A program made the translations under genes and the position numbers. The notes beneath the pieces are model-generated. The model was given only the letters and a program-made list of their open reading frames with translations. It was not told the origin of the DNA and ran no database searches. Shown one piece after another: positions 6,719 through 15,051 of a stretch of 28,842 nucleotides of DNA. Source of the DNA: Dorea sp. CAG:317 (GTDB taxonomy: Bacteria > Bacillota > Clostridia > Lachnospirales > Lachnospiraceae); NCBI GenBank assembly GCA_000433535.1, contig FR892669.1:1-28842 (forward strand). Direction: 5' to 3'. Positions within the stretch are counted from its first letter, which is position 1. The number at the start of each line of letters is the position of its first letter.

Positions 6719-8959
6719 ATGCAGGATTCACAGATCATAAGAACTGAGTATTCAGAGCTGATGAAGAAATCATATATTGACTATGCCATGAGCGTCATTG
6801 TGGCAAGAGCGCTGCCGGATGTGCGAGACGGATTAAAGCCGGTACAAAGGAGAACACTCTATGATATGCACGAGCTTGGCATCCGCTATGACAGACCATA
6901 CAGGAAATGTGCCCGTATTGTCGGAGATACAATGGGTAAATACCACCCGCACGGTGACAGTTCCATCTATGAGGCGCTGGTTGTTATGGCGCAGGAATTT
7001 AAGAAAGGAATGATTTTGGTAGACGGTCACGGTAACTTCGGATCAATCGAAGGAGACGGGGCAGCTGCGATGCGTTATACAGAGGCAAGGCTTGCGAAGA
7101 TCACACAGGAAGCCTATTTATCTGACCTTGATAAAGATGTCATCGATTTTGTGCCGAACTTTGACGAGACAGAGAAAGAGCCGGAGGTTTTGCCGGTGAG
7201 GGTTCCTAATCTTCTGGTCAATGGCGCAGAAGGTATTGCGGTCGGTATGGCTACCAGTATTCCGACCCACAATCTGGGAGAAGTGATCGACGCTGTAAAG
7301 GCTTACATGAAAAATGATGATATCAGCACAAGACAGCTGATGAAATACATCAAAGGACCGGACTTTCCAACCGGCGGTATTGTAGTAAATAAAGACGACC
7401 TCGTTGACATTTACGAAAGCGGAACCGGTAAGATCCGGATTCGCGGAAAAGTAGATGTAGAAGAAATGAAAGGCGGCAAGAAACGTCTTGTTATTTCAGA
7501 GATTCCTTATACAATGATCGGAGCGGGAATCGGAAAATTCTTAAATGATGTCTGCGCATTGGTAGAATCTAAGAAGACCAGCGATATTGTAGATATTTCC
7601 AACCAGTCTTCCAAGGAAGGGATCCGCATCGTGATTGAACTGAAAAAGGGCGCGGATGTAGAGAATCTGACGAATATGCTCTACAAGAAGACTCGTCTGG
7701 AGGATACTTTCGGAGTGAATATGCTTGCGGTTGCCAACGGAAGACCGGAGACGATGGGACTTAAGAAGATCATTGAGCATCACGTAGACTTTCAGTTTGA
7801 ACTTGCAACGAGAAAGTATAAGAATCTTCTTGCCAAAGAATTAGATAAAAAGGAGATACAGGAAGGTCTTATCAAGGCTTGTGATGTGATCGATCTCATT
7901 ATTGAGATTTTAAGAGGAAGCCAGTCGGTGAAGGATGCCAAGGCGTGTCTGACCAAAGGTGTGACAGAAAATATTAAATTTAAATCAAGTATTTCCAAGA
8001 AGATGGCAGCAATGCTTCGATTTACAGAGCGGCAGGCGACAGCAATTCTGGAGATGCGTCTGTACAAGCTGATCGGTCTTGAGATTGAAGCGCTGATGAA
8101 AGAGCACGAGACCACACTTGCCAACATTGCCCGATATGAAGATATATTAAATAATTATAGTTCTATGTCAGATGTCATTATCGAGGATCTGGACAGATTC
8201 AAGAAAGAATTCGCAAGAAAACGCCGTACGGTAGTGGAAAACGCAGAAGAGGCAGTATACGAAGAGAAGAAGATTGAAGAGCAGGAAGTGGTATTCCTGA
8301 TGGATCGCTTCGGATATGCCAAGACGGTAGATGTGGCGACATATGAAAGAAATAAAGAAGCGGCAGATAATGAGAATAAACATATTGTACACTGTCTGAA
8401 TACCGGAAAATTATGTCTTTTTACAGCCGATGGAAAGATGCACCAGATCAAGGTGTTGGATCTTCCGTTTGGAAAATTCCGAGATAAGGGGCTTCCGATT
8501 GACAATGTGAGTAATTACGACAGTACAAAAGAAGAGTTGATCTATATCTGTGACAGCGAACAGCTTCGCTATGCAAAATTATTGTTTGCCACAAAGCAGG
8601 GTATGGTGAAAAAAGTGGAAGGTACTGAATTCCAGGTGGCGAAGCGTACGATTGCGGCAACAAAGCTTCAGGCAGAAGATCAGGTGGCAAGCGTGCAGGT
8701 GATCAATGATAATCAGCAGATCGTATTGCAGACCAAAGACGGATATTTCCTCAGATTCCCGGCAGAAGAAGTGTCAGAGAAGAAAAAAGGAGCGGTCGGT
8801 GTCCGTGGAATCAAGTTAAAGAAAGATGATGAGCTGGAGACGGTATATCTATTTGAGGAAGGTACAGAAACCAAAGTAAGCTATCGAGACCGGGAAGTGA
8901 CGCTGAACCGATTAAAGCTTGGAAAACGAGATACCAATGGAACGAAAGCGAGAGGATAG
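6719..8959 (+). CDS. parC: Type IIA topoisomerase subunit A, probably topoisomerase IV ParC
   Basis: This is the DNA breakage-reunion subunit. The 746-aa product has the winged-helix core with YAMSVIVARALPDVRDGLKPVQRR (residues 22-45), the quinolone-region motif HPHGDSSIYE (76-85), and the catalytic tyrosine Tyr120 in AAAMRYTEARL. Ser81 and Glu85 match the quinolone-sensitive pattern. The C-terminal beta-pinwheel (from about 500) is shorter than in a typical GyrA, and no QRRGGKG-type GyrA box is seen. The equivalent first-blade position reads YERNKEAADNENKH, which favours topoisomerase IV over gyrase. The start ATG follows AAAGGGAG. It forms an operon with parE and is followed 2 nt later by the Nudix gene. 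Confidence 0.85.
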   Translation: MQDSQIIRTEYSELMKKSYIDYAMSVIVARALPDVRDGLKPVQRRTLYDMHELGIRYDRPYRKCARIVGDTMGKYHPHGDSSIYEALVVMAQEFKKGMILVDGHGNFGSIEGDGAAAMRYTEARLAKITQEAYLSDLDKDVIDFVPNFDETEKEPEVLPVRVPNLLVNGAEGIAVGMATSIPTHNLGEVIDAVKAYMKNDDISTRQLMKYIKGPDFPTGGIVVNKDDLVDIYESGTGKIRIRGKVDVEEMKGGKKRLVISEIPYTMIGAGIGKFLNDVCALVESKKTSDIVDISNQSSKEGIRIVIELKKGADVENLTNMLYKKTRLEDTFGVNMLAVANGRPETMGLKKIIEHHVDFQFELATRKYKNLLAKELDKKEIQEGLIKACDVIDLIIEILRGSQSVKDAKACLTKGVTENIKFKSSISKKMAAMLRFTERQATAILEMRLYKLIGLEIEALMKEHETTLANIARYEDILNNYSSMSDVIIEDLDRFKKEFARKRRTVVENAEEAVYEEKKIEEQEVVFLMDRFGYAKTVDVATYERNKEAADNENKHIVHCLNTGKLCLFTADGKMHQIKVLDLPFGKFRDKGLPIDNVSNYDSTKEELIYICDSEQLRYAKLLFATKQGMVKKVEGTEFQVAKRTIAATKLQAEDQVASVQVINDNQQIVLQTKDGYFLRFPAEEVSEKKKGAVGVRGIKLKKDDELETVYLFEEGTETKVSYRDREVTLNRLKLGKRDTNGTKARG

Positions 8960-8961
8960 AA

Positions 8962-9813
8962 ATGATACAGGATATTGCGCCACATCAATACAGAAATGAA
9001 TATCAGCCCATGAAACCTGCGGAGGACAGCATTCTTCTGTGCTGCAAAGGAAGAAATCTGCTGCTTCGCCGGGAGGGAGAAATCGCATATCCCACGTTTG
9101 AAGAAGCGGTGAATGCAGGCGTAGATGCAGGTGAACTATATCATACATATACGTATTTATTTACCATTGATGACAGGAGATTTTATCTTGGAAGTGGTGA
9201 GGTGGGAGAAGCACTCTGTGAACACAGCACATACGAGTGGGAAAATGTCAGCTTTTTTCGTGCTTCAAAACCAAAATATTTATCATTTGCCGGGATTACA
9301 GGGTGGCAGCTTTCCCGCTGGTATGAAACAAGACGTTTCTGCGGAAGATGCGGGAAGCCTATGGTGCATGATGAAAAAGAGCGGATGATGCGCTGCCCTT
9401 CCTGCGGGTTGATGGAATTTCCGAAGATCTGTCCGGCAGTGATCATAGCTGTGACAAGTGGAAATAAAATCTTGATGTCAAAATATGCAGGCAGAGAATT
9501 TAAGAAATATGCGCTGCTTGCGGGCTTTAATGAAGTGGGAGAGACAATCGAAGAAACGGTTCACCGTGAAGTGATGGAAGAAGTTGGCTTAAAGGTAAAA
9601 AATCTTCGCTATTACAAGAGTCAGCCGTGGTCTATGTCAGATACATTGCTGATGGGCTTCTTCTGTGAGCTGGACGGCGAGGCGGAAATTAAGCTGGATC
9701 AGGAAGAACTTGCTCTTGCAGAATGGTTTGAAAGAAATGAGATGCCTGTGAAGGATGAGGACTGCAGTCTTACCAATGAGATGATGATGGCATTTAAGCG
9801 GGGCGAGTGGTAG
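8962..9813 (+). CDS. nudC: NudC-like NADH pyrophosphatase (Nudix hydrolase with zinc ribbon)
   Basis: NudC enzymes cleave NAD(H) to NMN(H) and AMP and can remove NAD caps from RNA. The 283-aa product has an N-terminal NudC-like domain, then a four-Cys zinc ribbon (Cys127, Cys130, Cys145, Cys148; CGRCGKP and CPSCG). A full Nudix box follows at 188-210 (GX5EX7REVMEEVGL). After the box the NAD-specificity segment reads SQPWSMSDTLLMGF. It keeps SQPW but has SMS where the classic enzyme has PFP, so substrate preference may be shifted. The start ATG lies 2 nt after the parC stop, so translation is probably coupled. No terminator is visible before the next promoter at 9865. Confidence 0.88.
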   Translation: MIQDIAPHQYRNEYQPMKPAEDSILLCCKGRNLLLRREGEIAYPTFEEAVNAGVDAGELYHTYTYLFTIDDRRFYLGSGEVGEALCEHSTYEWENVSFFRASKPKYLSFAGITGWQLSRWYETRRFCGRCGKPMVHDEKERMMRCPSCGLMEFPKICPAVIIAVTSGNKILMSKYAGREFKKYALLAGFNEVGETIEETVHREVMEEVGLKVKNLRYYKSQPWSMSDTLLMGFFCELDGEAEIKLDQEELALAEWFERNEMPVKDEDCSLTNEMMMAFKRGEW

Positions 9814-9864
9814 TGAATGTATAATAGGTGAATGCATAATATAAGAAGAAATCTATTTATCCCC

Positions 9865-9893
9865 TTGCATTTCCGGGAAGAGAGTGCTATACT
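9865..9893 (+). promoter_or_regulatory. Promoter of the rimP-nusA-infB operon
   Basis: A -35 TTGCAT (9865-9870), 17-bp spacer and -10 TATACT (9888-9893) lie 119 bp before rimP. The predicted start near 9900 gives a leader of about 110 nt, which contains the hairpin at 9921-9948. Confidence 0.85.
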
Positions 9894-9920
9894 TAGTAAC
9901 AGTAACATAGAGGAATCGGC

Positions 9921-9948
9921 AGAAGAGTGAACGAAAGTTCACTCTTCT
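9921..9948 (+). other. GAAA-capped 12-bp leader hairpin of the nusA operon
   Basis: AGAAGAGTGAAC (9921-9932) pairs perfectly with GTTCACTCTTCT (9937-9948) around a GAAA tetraloop of the stable GNRA class. It is followed by TTGTTG, not by a clean U-run, so it would be at most a weak terminator. It sits in the leader of the transcript that encodes NusA. Candidate roles are NusA-dependent pausing or attenuation, RNase III processing, or 5' stability. Confidence 0.7.
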
Positions 9949-10011
9949 TTGTTGATGAGCAGATAACTGAAAGTCCTATGGACAAAATTTGTGGCAAGGA
10001 GGAATTACAGA

Positions 10012-10479
10012 TTGTCAAAAAAAGAAGTTTATGAACAGAAGACAGAAGAAATATTACTTCCTATCGTAGAAGAATATGGATTTGAACTGGTGGATGTGGA
10101 ATATGTGAAAGAAGGCGGTACATGGTATCTTCGCACATATATAGATAAGGAAGGCGGTATCAGTATTGATGACTGCGAGAAGGTAAGCCGCAGATTGTCA
10201 GATATTCTGGATGAAAAGGATTACATTGACGATACTTATATTATGGAGGTCAGCTCTCCGGGGCTTGGAAGACCTCTTAAGAAAGAAAAAGATTTCAAAC
10301 GGAGTCTTGGTAAAGAAGTTGACATCAGGACTTACCGTATGATAGATAAACAAAAAGAATTTACCGGCATCTTGAAGGATTATGACAAAGATACAGTGAC
10401 AATTGAACTGGAAAATGAAACTTTAAAAACATTTGAGAAAGGCGATATCGCGCTTATACGCCTTGCGTTCGATTTTTAA
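10012..10479 (+). CDS. rimP: Ribosome maturation factor RimP
   Basis: RimP helps assemble the 30S head and the S12/S19 region. The chosen start is TTG 10012, giving 155 aa (MSKKEVYEQKTEEIL). It has AAGGAGG at 9996-10002 with 9-nt spacing. An upstream in-frame GTG at 9991 would place that same ribosome site inside the gene and is rejected. The N-terminal alpha-beta domain has PIVEEYGFELVDVEYVKEGGTWYLRTYIDKEGGISIDDCE, broken in the middle by the beta turn. VSSPGLGRPLKKEKDF marks the domain junction near residue 83, and a small C-terminal SH3-like barrel follows. It is the first gene of the nusA operon, as in other Firmicutes, and precedes nusA by 18 nt. Confidence 0.95.
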   Translation: MSKKEVYEQKTEEILLPIVEEYGFELVDVEYVKEGGTWYLRTYIDKEGGISIDDCEKVSRRLSDILDEKDYIDDTYIMEVSSPGLGRPLKKEKDFKRSLGKEVDIRTYRMIDKQKEFTGILKDYDKDTVTIELENETLKTFEKGDIALIRLAFDF

Positions 10480-10497
10480 TTTAGGAGGAGAGAAAGA

Positions 10498-11652
10498 ATG
10501 AACACAGAATTATTAGAAGCGTTGAACATTTTGGAAAAAGAGAAAGACATCAGCAAAGAGACTTTGCTTGAGGCGATTGAGAATTCTCTTCTCAATGCGT
10601 GCAAAAATCATTTCGGAAAGGCAGATAATGTGAAAGTTATCATGGACAGAGAGACTTGTGATTATCAGCTTTTTGCAGAAAAAGAAGTGGTAGAGGAAGT
10701 AGAAGATACATTAGAGCAGATCAGCCTTGAGGATGCGAGAAATATTGATGGAAAATATGACATTGGTGACATTGTTCAGATTCCGATCGAATCCAAGTCT
10801 TTCGGACGTATTGCTACGCAGAATGCTAAGAACCTGATCTTACAGAAGATTCGCGAAGAAGAGCGTAAAGTGGTGTATGACCAGTATTTTGAAAAAGAGA
10901 AAGATATCGTAACCGGTATCGTACAGCGTTATGTGGGCAAAAATGTAAGCATCAACCTTGGAAAGGCAGATGCTATGCTTACCGAGAATGAGCAGGTGAA
11001 AGGCGAAGTGTTTAAGCCGACAGAGAGAATTAAGCTGTATGTTGTAGAAGTTAAGAATACAACGAAAGGACCTAAGATTCTTGTATCCCGTACACATCCG
11101 GAGCTTGTGAAGCGTCTGTTTGAATCTGAAGTGACAGAAGTAAAGGATGGAATTGTTGAGATCAAGAGTATTGCAAGAGAAGCAGGAAGCAGAAGTAAGA
11201 TTGCGGTATGGTCTAACGATCCGGACGTTGATCCGGTAGGCGCATGTGTCGGAATGAACGGTGCGAGAGTAAATGCAATCGTGCAGGAGCTTCGTGGTGA
11301 GAAGATCGACATCATTAACTGGAGCGACAACCCGGCAATTTTAATCGAGAATTCATTAAGTCCTGCAAAGGTTATTTCTGTTATGGCAGATCCTGATGAG
11401 AAGGCAGCAAGTGTAATTGTTCCGGATTATCAGTTATCTCTTGCAATTGGTAAAGAGGGACAGAATGCAAGACTGGCTGCAAGATTGACCGGATTTAAGA
11501 TTGATATCAAGAGTGAATCACAGGCGATCGAATCCGGAGAACTTCCAGAAAACTATATGGAGTTGATGGAAGGTGTCTATGAACAGGAATACGAGGAAGA
11601 AGATTACGACGATAATTACGAAGAAAATGGTGAGGAATTCAGTGAAGAATAA
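10498..11652 (+). CDS. nusA: Transcription termination/antitermination factor NusA
   Basis: NusA binds RNA polymerase and nascent RNA, promoting pausing and intrinsic termination. The 384-aa product has the N-terminal polymerase-binding domain (MNTELLEALNILEKEKDISKE onward) and an S1 domain at about 135-200. Two KH domains follow, with VGACVGMNGARVNAIVQEL (about 250) and LAIGKEGQNARLAARLTG (about 316). The tail is strongly acidic (Glu/Asp/Tyr-rich, last 25 residues) and there are no C-terminal acidic repeats, as usual for Firmicutes. The ATG is preceded by TTTAGGAGGAGAG. Its 3' end overlaps the ylxR start. NusA control of its own operon is plausible given the leader hairpin. Confidence 0.97.
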   Translation: MNTELLEALNILEKEKDISKETLLEAIENSLLNACKNHFGKADNVKVIMDRETCDYQLFAEKEVVEEVEDTLEQISLEDARNIDGKYDIGDIVQIPIESKSFGRIATQNAKNLILQKIREEERKVVYDQYFEKEKDIVTGIVQRYVGKNVSINLGKADAMLTENEQVKGEVFKPTERIKLYVVEVKNTTKGPKILVSRTHPELVKRLFESEVTEVKDGIVEIKSIAREAGSRSKIAVWSNDPDVDPVGACVGMNGARVNAIVQELRGEKIDIINWSDNPAILIENSLSPAKVISVMADPDEKAASVIVPDYQLSLAIGKEGQNARLAARLTGFKIDIKSESQAIESGELPENYMELMEGVYEQEYEEEDYDDNYEENGEEFSEE

Positions 11653-11917
11653 GAAAGTTCCTATGCGTAAGTGTGTAGGATGTCAGGAAATGAAAAATAA
11701 AAAAGAGATGATCCGCATCGTTCGTACAGAAGAGGGAGACTTTTCTTTGGATGCCACCGGAAAGAAAAACGGAAGAGGTGCGTATATTTGTCCTTGCAGA
11801 GAGTGCTTGCTCCAGGCAATCAAGAATAAAGGGCTGGAGCGCTCATTCAAACAGGCGATTCCAACGGGGGTCTATGAAGTTCTGGAAAAGGAGATGAATG
11901 AGATTGAGTCAGAGTAA
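11642..11917 (+). CDS. ylxR: YlxR family RNA-binding protein (RnpM-like)
   Basis: This is a small nucleic-acid-binding protein encoded in most Firmicutes nusA operons. Recent work in Bacillus links YlxR (RnpM) to RNase P. The proposed GTG start at 11642 gives 91 aa and puts GAGGA 5 nt upstream. The open frame extends back to 11573, but that part lies inside nusA. The diagnostic motif KVPMRKCVGCQEMKNKKEMIRIVR starts at residue 4, followed by GRGAYICPCRECLLQAIKNKGLERSFK. Paired Cys residues (CVGC and CPCREC) suggest metal binding. It overlaps nusA by 11 nt and the next gene by 20 nt, implying coupled translation. An in-frame ATG at 11627 is an alternative start. Confidence 0.9.
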   Translation: MKNKKVPMRKCVGCQEMKNKKEMIRIVRTEEGDFSLDATGKKNGRGAYICPCRECLLQAIKNKGLERSFKQAIPTGVYEVLEKEMNEIESE

Positions 11918-12218
11918 GATCCTGTCCCTGGTCAGTCTTGCAACAAGAGCGGGGAAGACAGTAAGCGGAGAATTTTGTACCGAAAAAGAAGTGAAGTCAG
12001 GAAGAGCATATTTAGTGCTTGTAGCAGATGATGCTTCCGATAATACAAAGAAAAAATTTCGGAATATGTGTGAATTTTATGAAGTTCCAATCTATTTCTA
12101 TAAAGATAAAGATACTCTTGGGCATGCGATGGGAAAAGAGATGCGTGCATCTCTTGCAGTACTTGATGAGGGGTTGGCAAAAGGAATCCTGAAGCATATA
12201 AAAGCAGAAGAGAGTTAG
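11898..12218 (+). CDS. ylxQ: L7Ae-family ribosomal-like protein YlxQ
   Basis: This is a kink-turn RNA-binding protein of the L7Ae/L30e family, found between ylxR and infB in Firmicutes. Its exact role is unknown. The product is 106 aa. Its N-terminus (SKILSLVSLATRAGKTVSGEFCTEKEVKSGRAYLVLVADDASDNT) shows the L7Ae beta-alpha-beta pattern, and the LVLVADDAS segment is typical. Two starts are possible. ATG 11898 is only 4 nt from AAGGAG, while TTG 11904 has better spacing (10 nt) and gives MSQSK. The gene overlaps ylxR by 20 nt. Confidence 0.9.
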   Translation: MRLSQSKILSLVSLATRAGKTVSGEFCTEKEVKSGRAYLVLVADDASDNTKKKFRNMCEFYEVPIYFYKDKDTLGHAMGKEMRASLAVLDEGLAKGILKHIKAEES

Positions 12219-12241
12219 ACTGTGTAAAGGAGGTCGTGTAG

Positions 12242-15004
12242 ATGGCGAAAATTAAAGTATATGAATTGGCAAAAGAATTAAATGTGTCAAGCAAAGAAGT
12301 AGTTGAATTTCTTGGCGAGAAGAATATAGAAGTAAAAAGTCATATGAGTTCACTGGAGGAGGCAGATGCCGAGATCGTAAGAAACTCCTTTGGTAAATCA
12401 GAGAAGACAGAAGAAAAAGCGGCAGAGGCACCGAAGAAAAAAAGTATTGTGCAGGTGTTCCGTCCTCAGAATACGAAGAATGGAAACAGAACGGGAAAGC
12501 GTCCGGCAGGAAAGCCGGCAGCTTCTCAGGGAAGACCGATGCAGGTGAATAACGGACGTCCGGCAAAAGGGCATGCTGCAGCAAAGCCGGAACCGGAAAA
12601 AGTGCAGCCGGCACAGGAAAAGGTTGTAAAACCAGTGGACAAACCGGTAGAGAAGCCGGTAGAAAAATCGGTAGAAAAACCGATTGAAAAGCCAGTGGAG
12701 AAGCCGGCAGAAAAACCAGTGGAAAAACCGGCAGAGAAAGCACCGGAGAAGCCACAGCCAGAGCGACGGGGAAATGATACACGTTCAGAGAGAAATGATC
12801 GTGGCAACAGAAATAACGACAGAAGACAGGACCGCTCAGACAGAGGAAATGACCGCGGTGACCGTCGTCAGTTCGGTGATAGAAATAATGACAGAAACGG
12901 TGACAGAAGACAGGACCGCGGCGACAGAAATAACGACAGAAGACAAGACCGCGGCGACAGAAATAATGACAGAAGACAAGACCGCGGCGACAGAAATAAC
13001 GATAGAAGAAATGATCGCGGAGATCGTCGTCAGGGCGGACAGTTTGGTGACAGAAGACAGGATAGAAAAAATAATGCATCTTCTATTCCGGCACCGGAAG
13101 CACCAACACAGAAGCCTCAGAGAAGCAACAAAGGCAAGGGAAAAGATGACCATAAGAAGAGGGATTACCGTCATGAAGATGATGAGCGGATGTTAAAGGG
13201 ACAGAAGCAGATGCAGAAGCCGCAGCCGAAAGAGCAGAAGCAGGAAGAAGAGATCAAATCCATCGTAATCCCAGAGGTTTTGACAATTAAAGAACTGGCA
13301 GACAAGATGAAGATCGTACCGTCTGTAATCGTGAAGAAGCTCTTTATGCAGGGCAAGATCGTAACGGTCAATCAAGAAATCGATTACGAGACAGCGGAAG
13401 AGATTGCATTGGAATTTGAGGTACTCTGTGAAAAAGAAGAAGTTGTCGATGTGATCGAAGAGCTTCTCAAAGAAGAAGAAGAGGACGAAAAGAAAATGAA
13501 GAAGCGTCCGCCGGTTGTCTGTGTTATGGGACACGTTGACCACGGTAAAACTTCTCTTCTGGATGCCATCCGTCATACAAATGTAATTGGCGGTGAGGCA
13601 GGAGGAATCACACAGCATATCGGAGCTTCTGTTGTTGAGGCAAATGGAGAAAAGATTACATTCCTTGACACACCGGGACATGAGGCGTTCACTGCTATGA
13701 GACTCAGAGGTGCTCAGTCTACAGATATTGCAATTCTTGTAGTAGCTGCCGATGACGGTGTTATGCCGCAGACAGTTGAGGCGATCAACCATGCGAAAGC
13801 AGCCGGTGTAGAGATTATTGTTGCTGTAAACAAGATTGATAAACCAAGTGCAAATATTGAACGTGTAAAACAGGAACTTACAGAGTACGAACTCATTCCG
13901 GAAGACTGGGGCGGAAGCACAATCTTTGTTCCGGTTTCTGCAAAGACCGGAGAGGGAATCGAAGACCTGATGGAAATGATTCTTCTTACCGCAGAGGTAT
14001 TGGAACTGAAAGCCAACCCGAATCGAAGAGCGAGAGGTCTTGTATTGGAAGCGCAGCTTGATAAGGGACGCGGTTCTGTGGCAACAGTTCTTGTACAGAA
14101 GGGTACACTCCGTGTTGGAGACGCTATTGCAGCAGGCTCAGCGCATGGTAAAGTCCGCGCTATGATGGATGATAAGGGAAGACGTGTGAAAGAAGCAGGT
14201 CCGTCCGTTCCGGTAGAGATCCTCGGACTGAATGACGTTCCGAATGCCGGTGAGGTATTTGTAGGATGTGCCAACGATAAAGATGCAAGAAGCTTTGCAG
14301 AGACATTTATCTCTCAGAGCAAAGTAAAATTATTAGAAGAAACCAAGTCAAAATTATCCTTAGATGATCTGTTTACACAGATTCAGGAAGGAAACCTGAA
14401 GGAACTTGGAATTGTAGTTAAAGCCGATGTACAGGGATCTGTAGAGGCAATGAAGCAGAGTCTTTTGAAGCTTTCCAATGACGAAGTTGTTGTCAAGATC
14501 ATTCATGGAGGTGTCGGTGCGATCAATGAGTCAGACGTAAGTCTTGCTTCTGCATCCAATGCGATCATTATCGGATTTAATGTCCGTCCGGATGCAACTG
14601 CCAAAGAGACCGCAGAGAGAGAAGGCGTAGATATCCGTCTGTACCGTGTCATTTACAGCGCGATTGAAGATGTGGAGGCGGCAATGAAAGGTATGCTTGA
14701 TCCGATCTTTGAAGAGAAAGTGCTCGGACACGCAGAGGTTCGTCAGACATTTAAGGCTTCCGGTGTGGGAACGATCGCCGGTTCTTATGTGCTGGACGGA
14801 ACATTTGAAAGAGATTGCTCCGTGCGCATCACAAGAGATGGCATTGTAATCTTCGAAGGCGCCCTTGCATCACTGAAACGTTTCAAAGACGATGTAAAAG
14901 AAGTAAGAGCAGGTTATGAATGTGGTTTTGTATTTGCAAACTTTAACGATATCAAAGAGGGAGATCAGGTAGAAGCATTTAAGATGGTTGAGATCCCAAG
15001 ATAG
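12242..15004 (+). CDS. infB: Translation initiation factor IF-2
   Basis: IF-2 is the GTPase that delivers initiator fMet-tRNA to the 30S subunit and promotes subunit joining. The 920-aa product is long because of its N-terminal region. It starts with a small IF2-N domain (KIKVYELAKELNVSSKEVVEFL, residues 3-24). A low-complexity linker follows, with Glu-Lys-Pro repeats at about 133-163 and Arg/Asp/Asn repeats at about 185-275. A second IF2-N domain starts near residue 345. The G domain has GHVDHGKT (about 430), DTPGH (about 477) and NKID (about 530), then domains II, III and IV. The ATG follows AAAGGAGG. Some in-frame internal ATG could give a shorter isoform, as known for other IF-2 genes, but no strong internal ribosome site is proposed here. 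Confidence 0.97.
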   Translation: MAKIKVYELAKELNVSSKEVVEFLGEKNIEVKSHMSSLEEADAEIVRNSFGKSEKTEEKAAEAPKKKSIVQVFRPQNTKNGNRTGKRPAGKPAASQGRPMQVNNGRPAKGHAAAKPEPEKVQPAQEKVVKPVDKPVEKPVEKSVEKPIEKPVEKPAEKPVEKPAEKAPEKPQPERRGNDTRSERNDRGNRNNDRRQDRSDRGNDRGDRRQFGDRNNDRNGDRRQDRGDRNNDRRQDRGDRNNDRRQDRGDRNNDRRNDRGDRRQGGQFGDRRQDRKNNASSIPAPEAPTQKPQRSNKGKGKDDHKKRDYRHEDDERMLKGQKQMQKPQPKEQKQEEEIKSIVIPEVLTIKELADKMKIVPSVIVKKLFMQGKIVTVNQEIDYETAEEIALEFEVLCEKEEVVDVIEELLKEEEEDEKKMKKRPPVVCVMGHVDHGKTSLLDAIRHTNVIGGEAGGITQHIGASVVEANGEKITFLDTPGHEAFTAMRLRGAQSTDIAILVVAADDGVMPQTVEAINHAKAAGVEIIVAVNKIDKPSANIERVKQELTEYELIPEDWGGSTIFVPVSAKTGEGIEDLMEMILLTAEVLELKANPNRRARGLVLEAQLDKGRGSVATVLVQKGTLRVGDAIAAGSAHGKVRAMMDDKGRRVKEAGPSVPVEILGLNDVPNAGEVFVGCANDKDARSFAETFISQSKVKLLEETKSKLSLDDLFTQIQEGNLKELGIVVKADVQGSVEAMKQSLLKLSNDEVVVKIIHGGVGAINESDVSLASASNAIIIGFNVRPDATAKETAEREGVDIRLYRVIYSAIEDVEAAMKGMLDPIFEEKVLGHAEVRQTFKASGVGTIAGSYVLDGTFERDCSVRITRDGIVIFEGALASLKRFKDDVKEVRAGYECGFVFANFNDIKEGDQVEAFKMVEIPR
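12643..12757 (+). repeat. In-frame 12-bp (4-aa) repeats in the infB linker
   Basis: About nine consecutive four-residue units of the type VEKP, IEKP or AEKP are encoded here, at residues 133-163 or so. DNA units vary mostly at synonymous sites (GTAGAGAAGCCG, GTAGAAAAATCG, GTGGAGAAGCCG). The repeat should give a stiff, charged, extended spacer. Confidence 0.85.
12921..13019 (+). repeat. Three tandem 33-bp repeats in infB
   Basis: Units starting at 12921, 12954 and 12987 repeat with a 33-bp period and encode GDRNNDRRQDR-type 11-mers. The third unit decays to NNDRRNDR. Related partial units occur on both sides, from about 12790 to 13070. The near-identity of the units suggests recent slippage, so copy number may vary between strains. 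Confidence 0.85.
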
Positions 15005-15051
15005 TTGTTTGTAAAAACCATGTCCCTGCCGTGAAAGGAAGGGAATAGAAT

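Noticed and set aside
9991..10011. GTG start for rimP at 9991
   Set aside because: The only good ribosome site (AAGGAGG, 9996-10002) would lie inside the coding region. TTG 10012 is correctly spaced.
12252..13079. Long minus-strand open frame opposite infB
   Set aside because: It is an artefact of the repetitive, low-complexity coding sequence of IF-2 on the other strand and has no ribosome site or family features.
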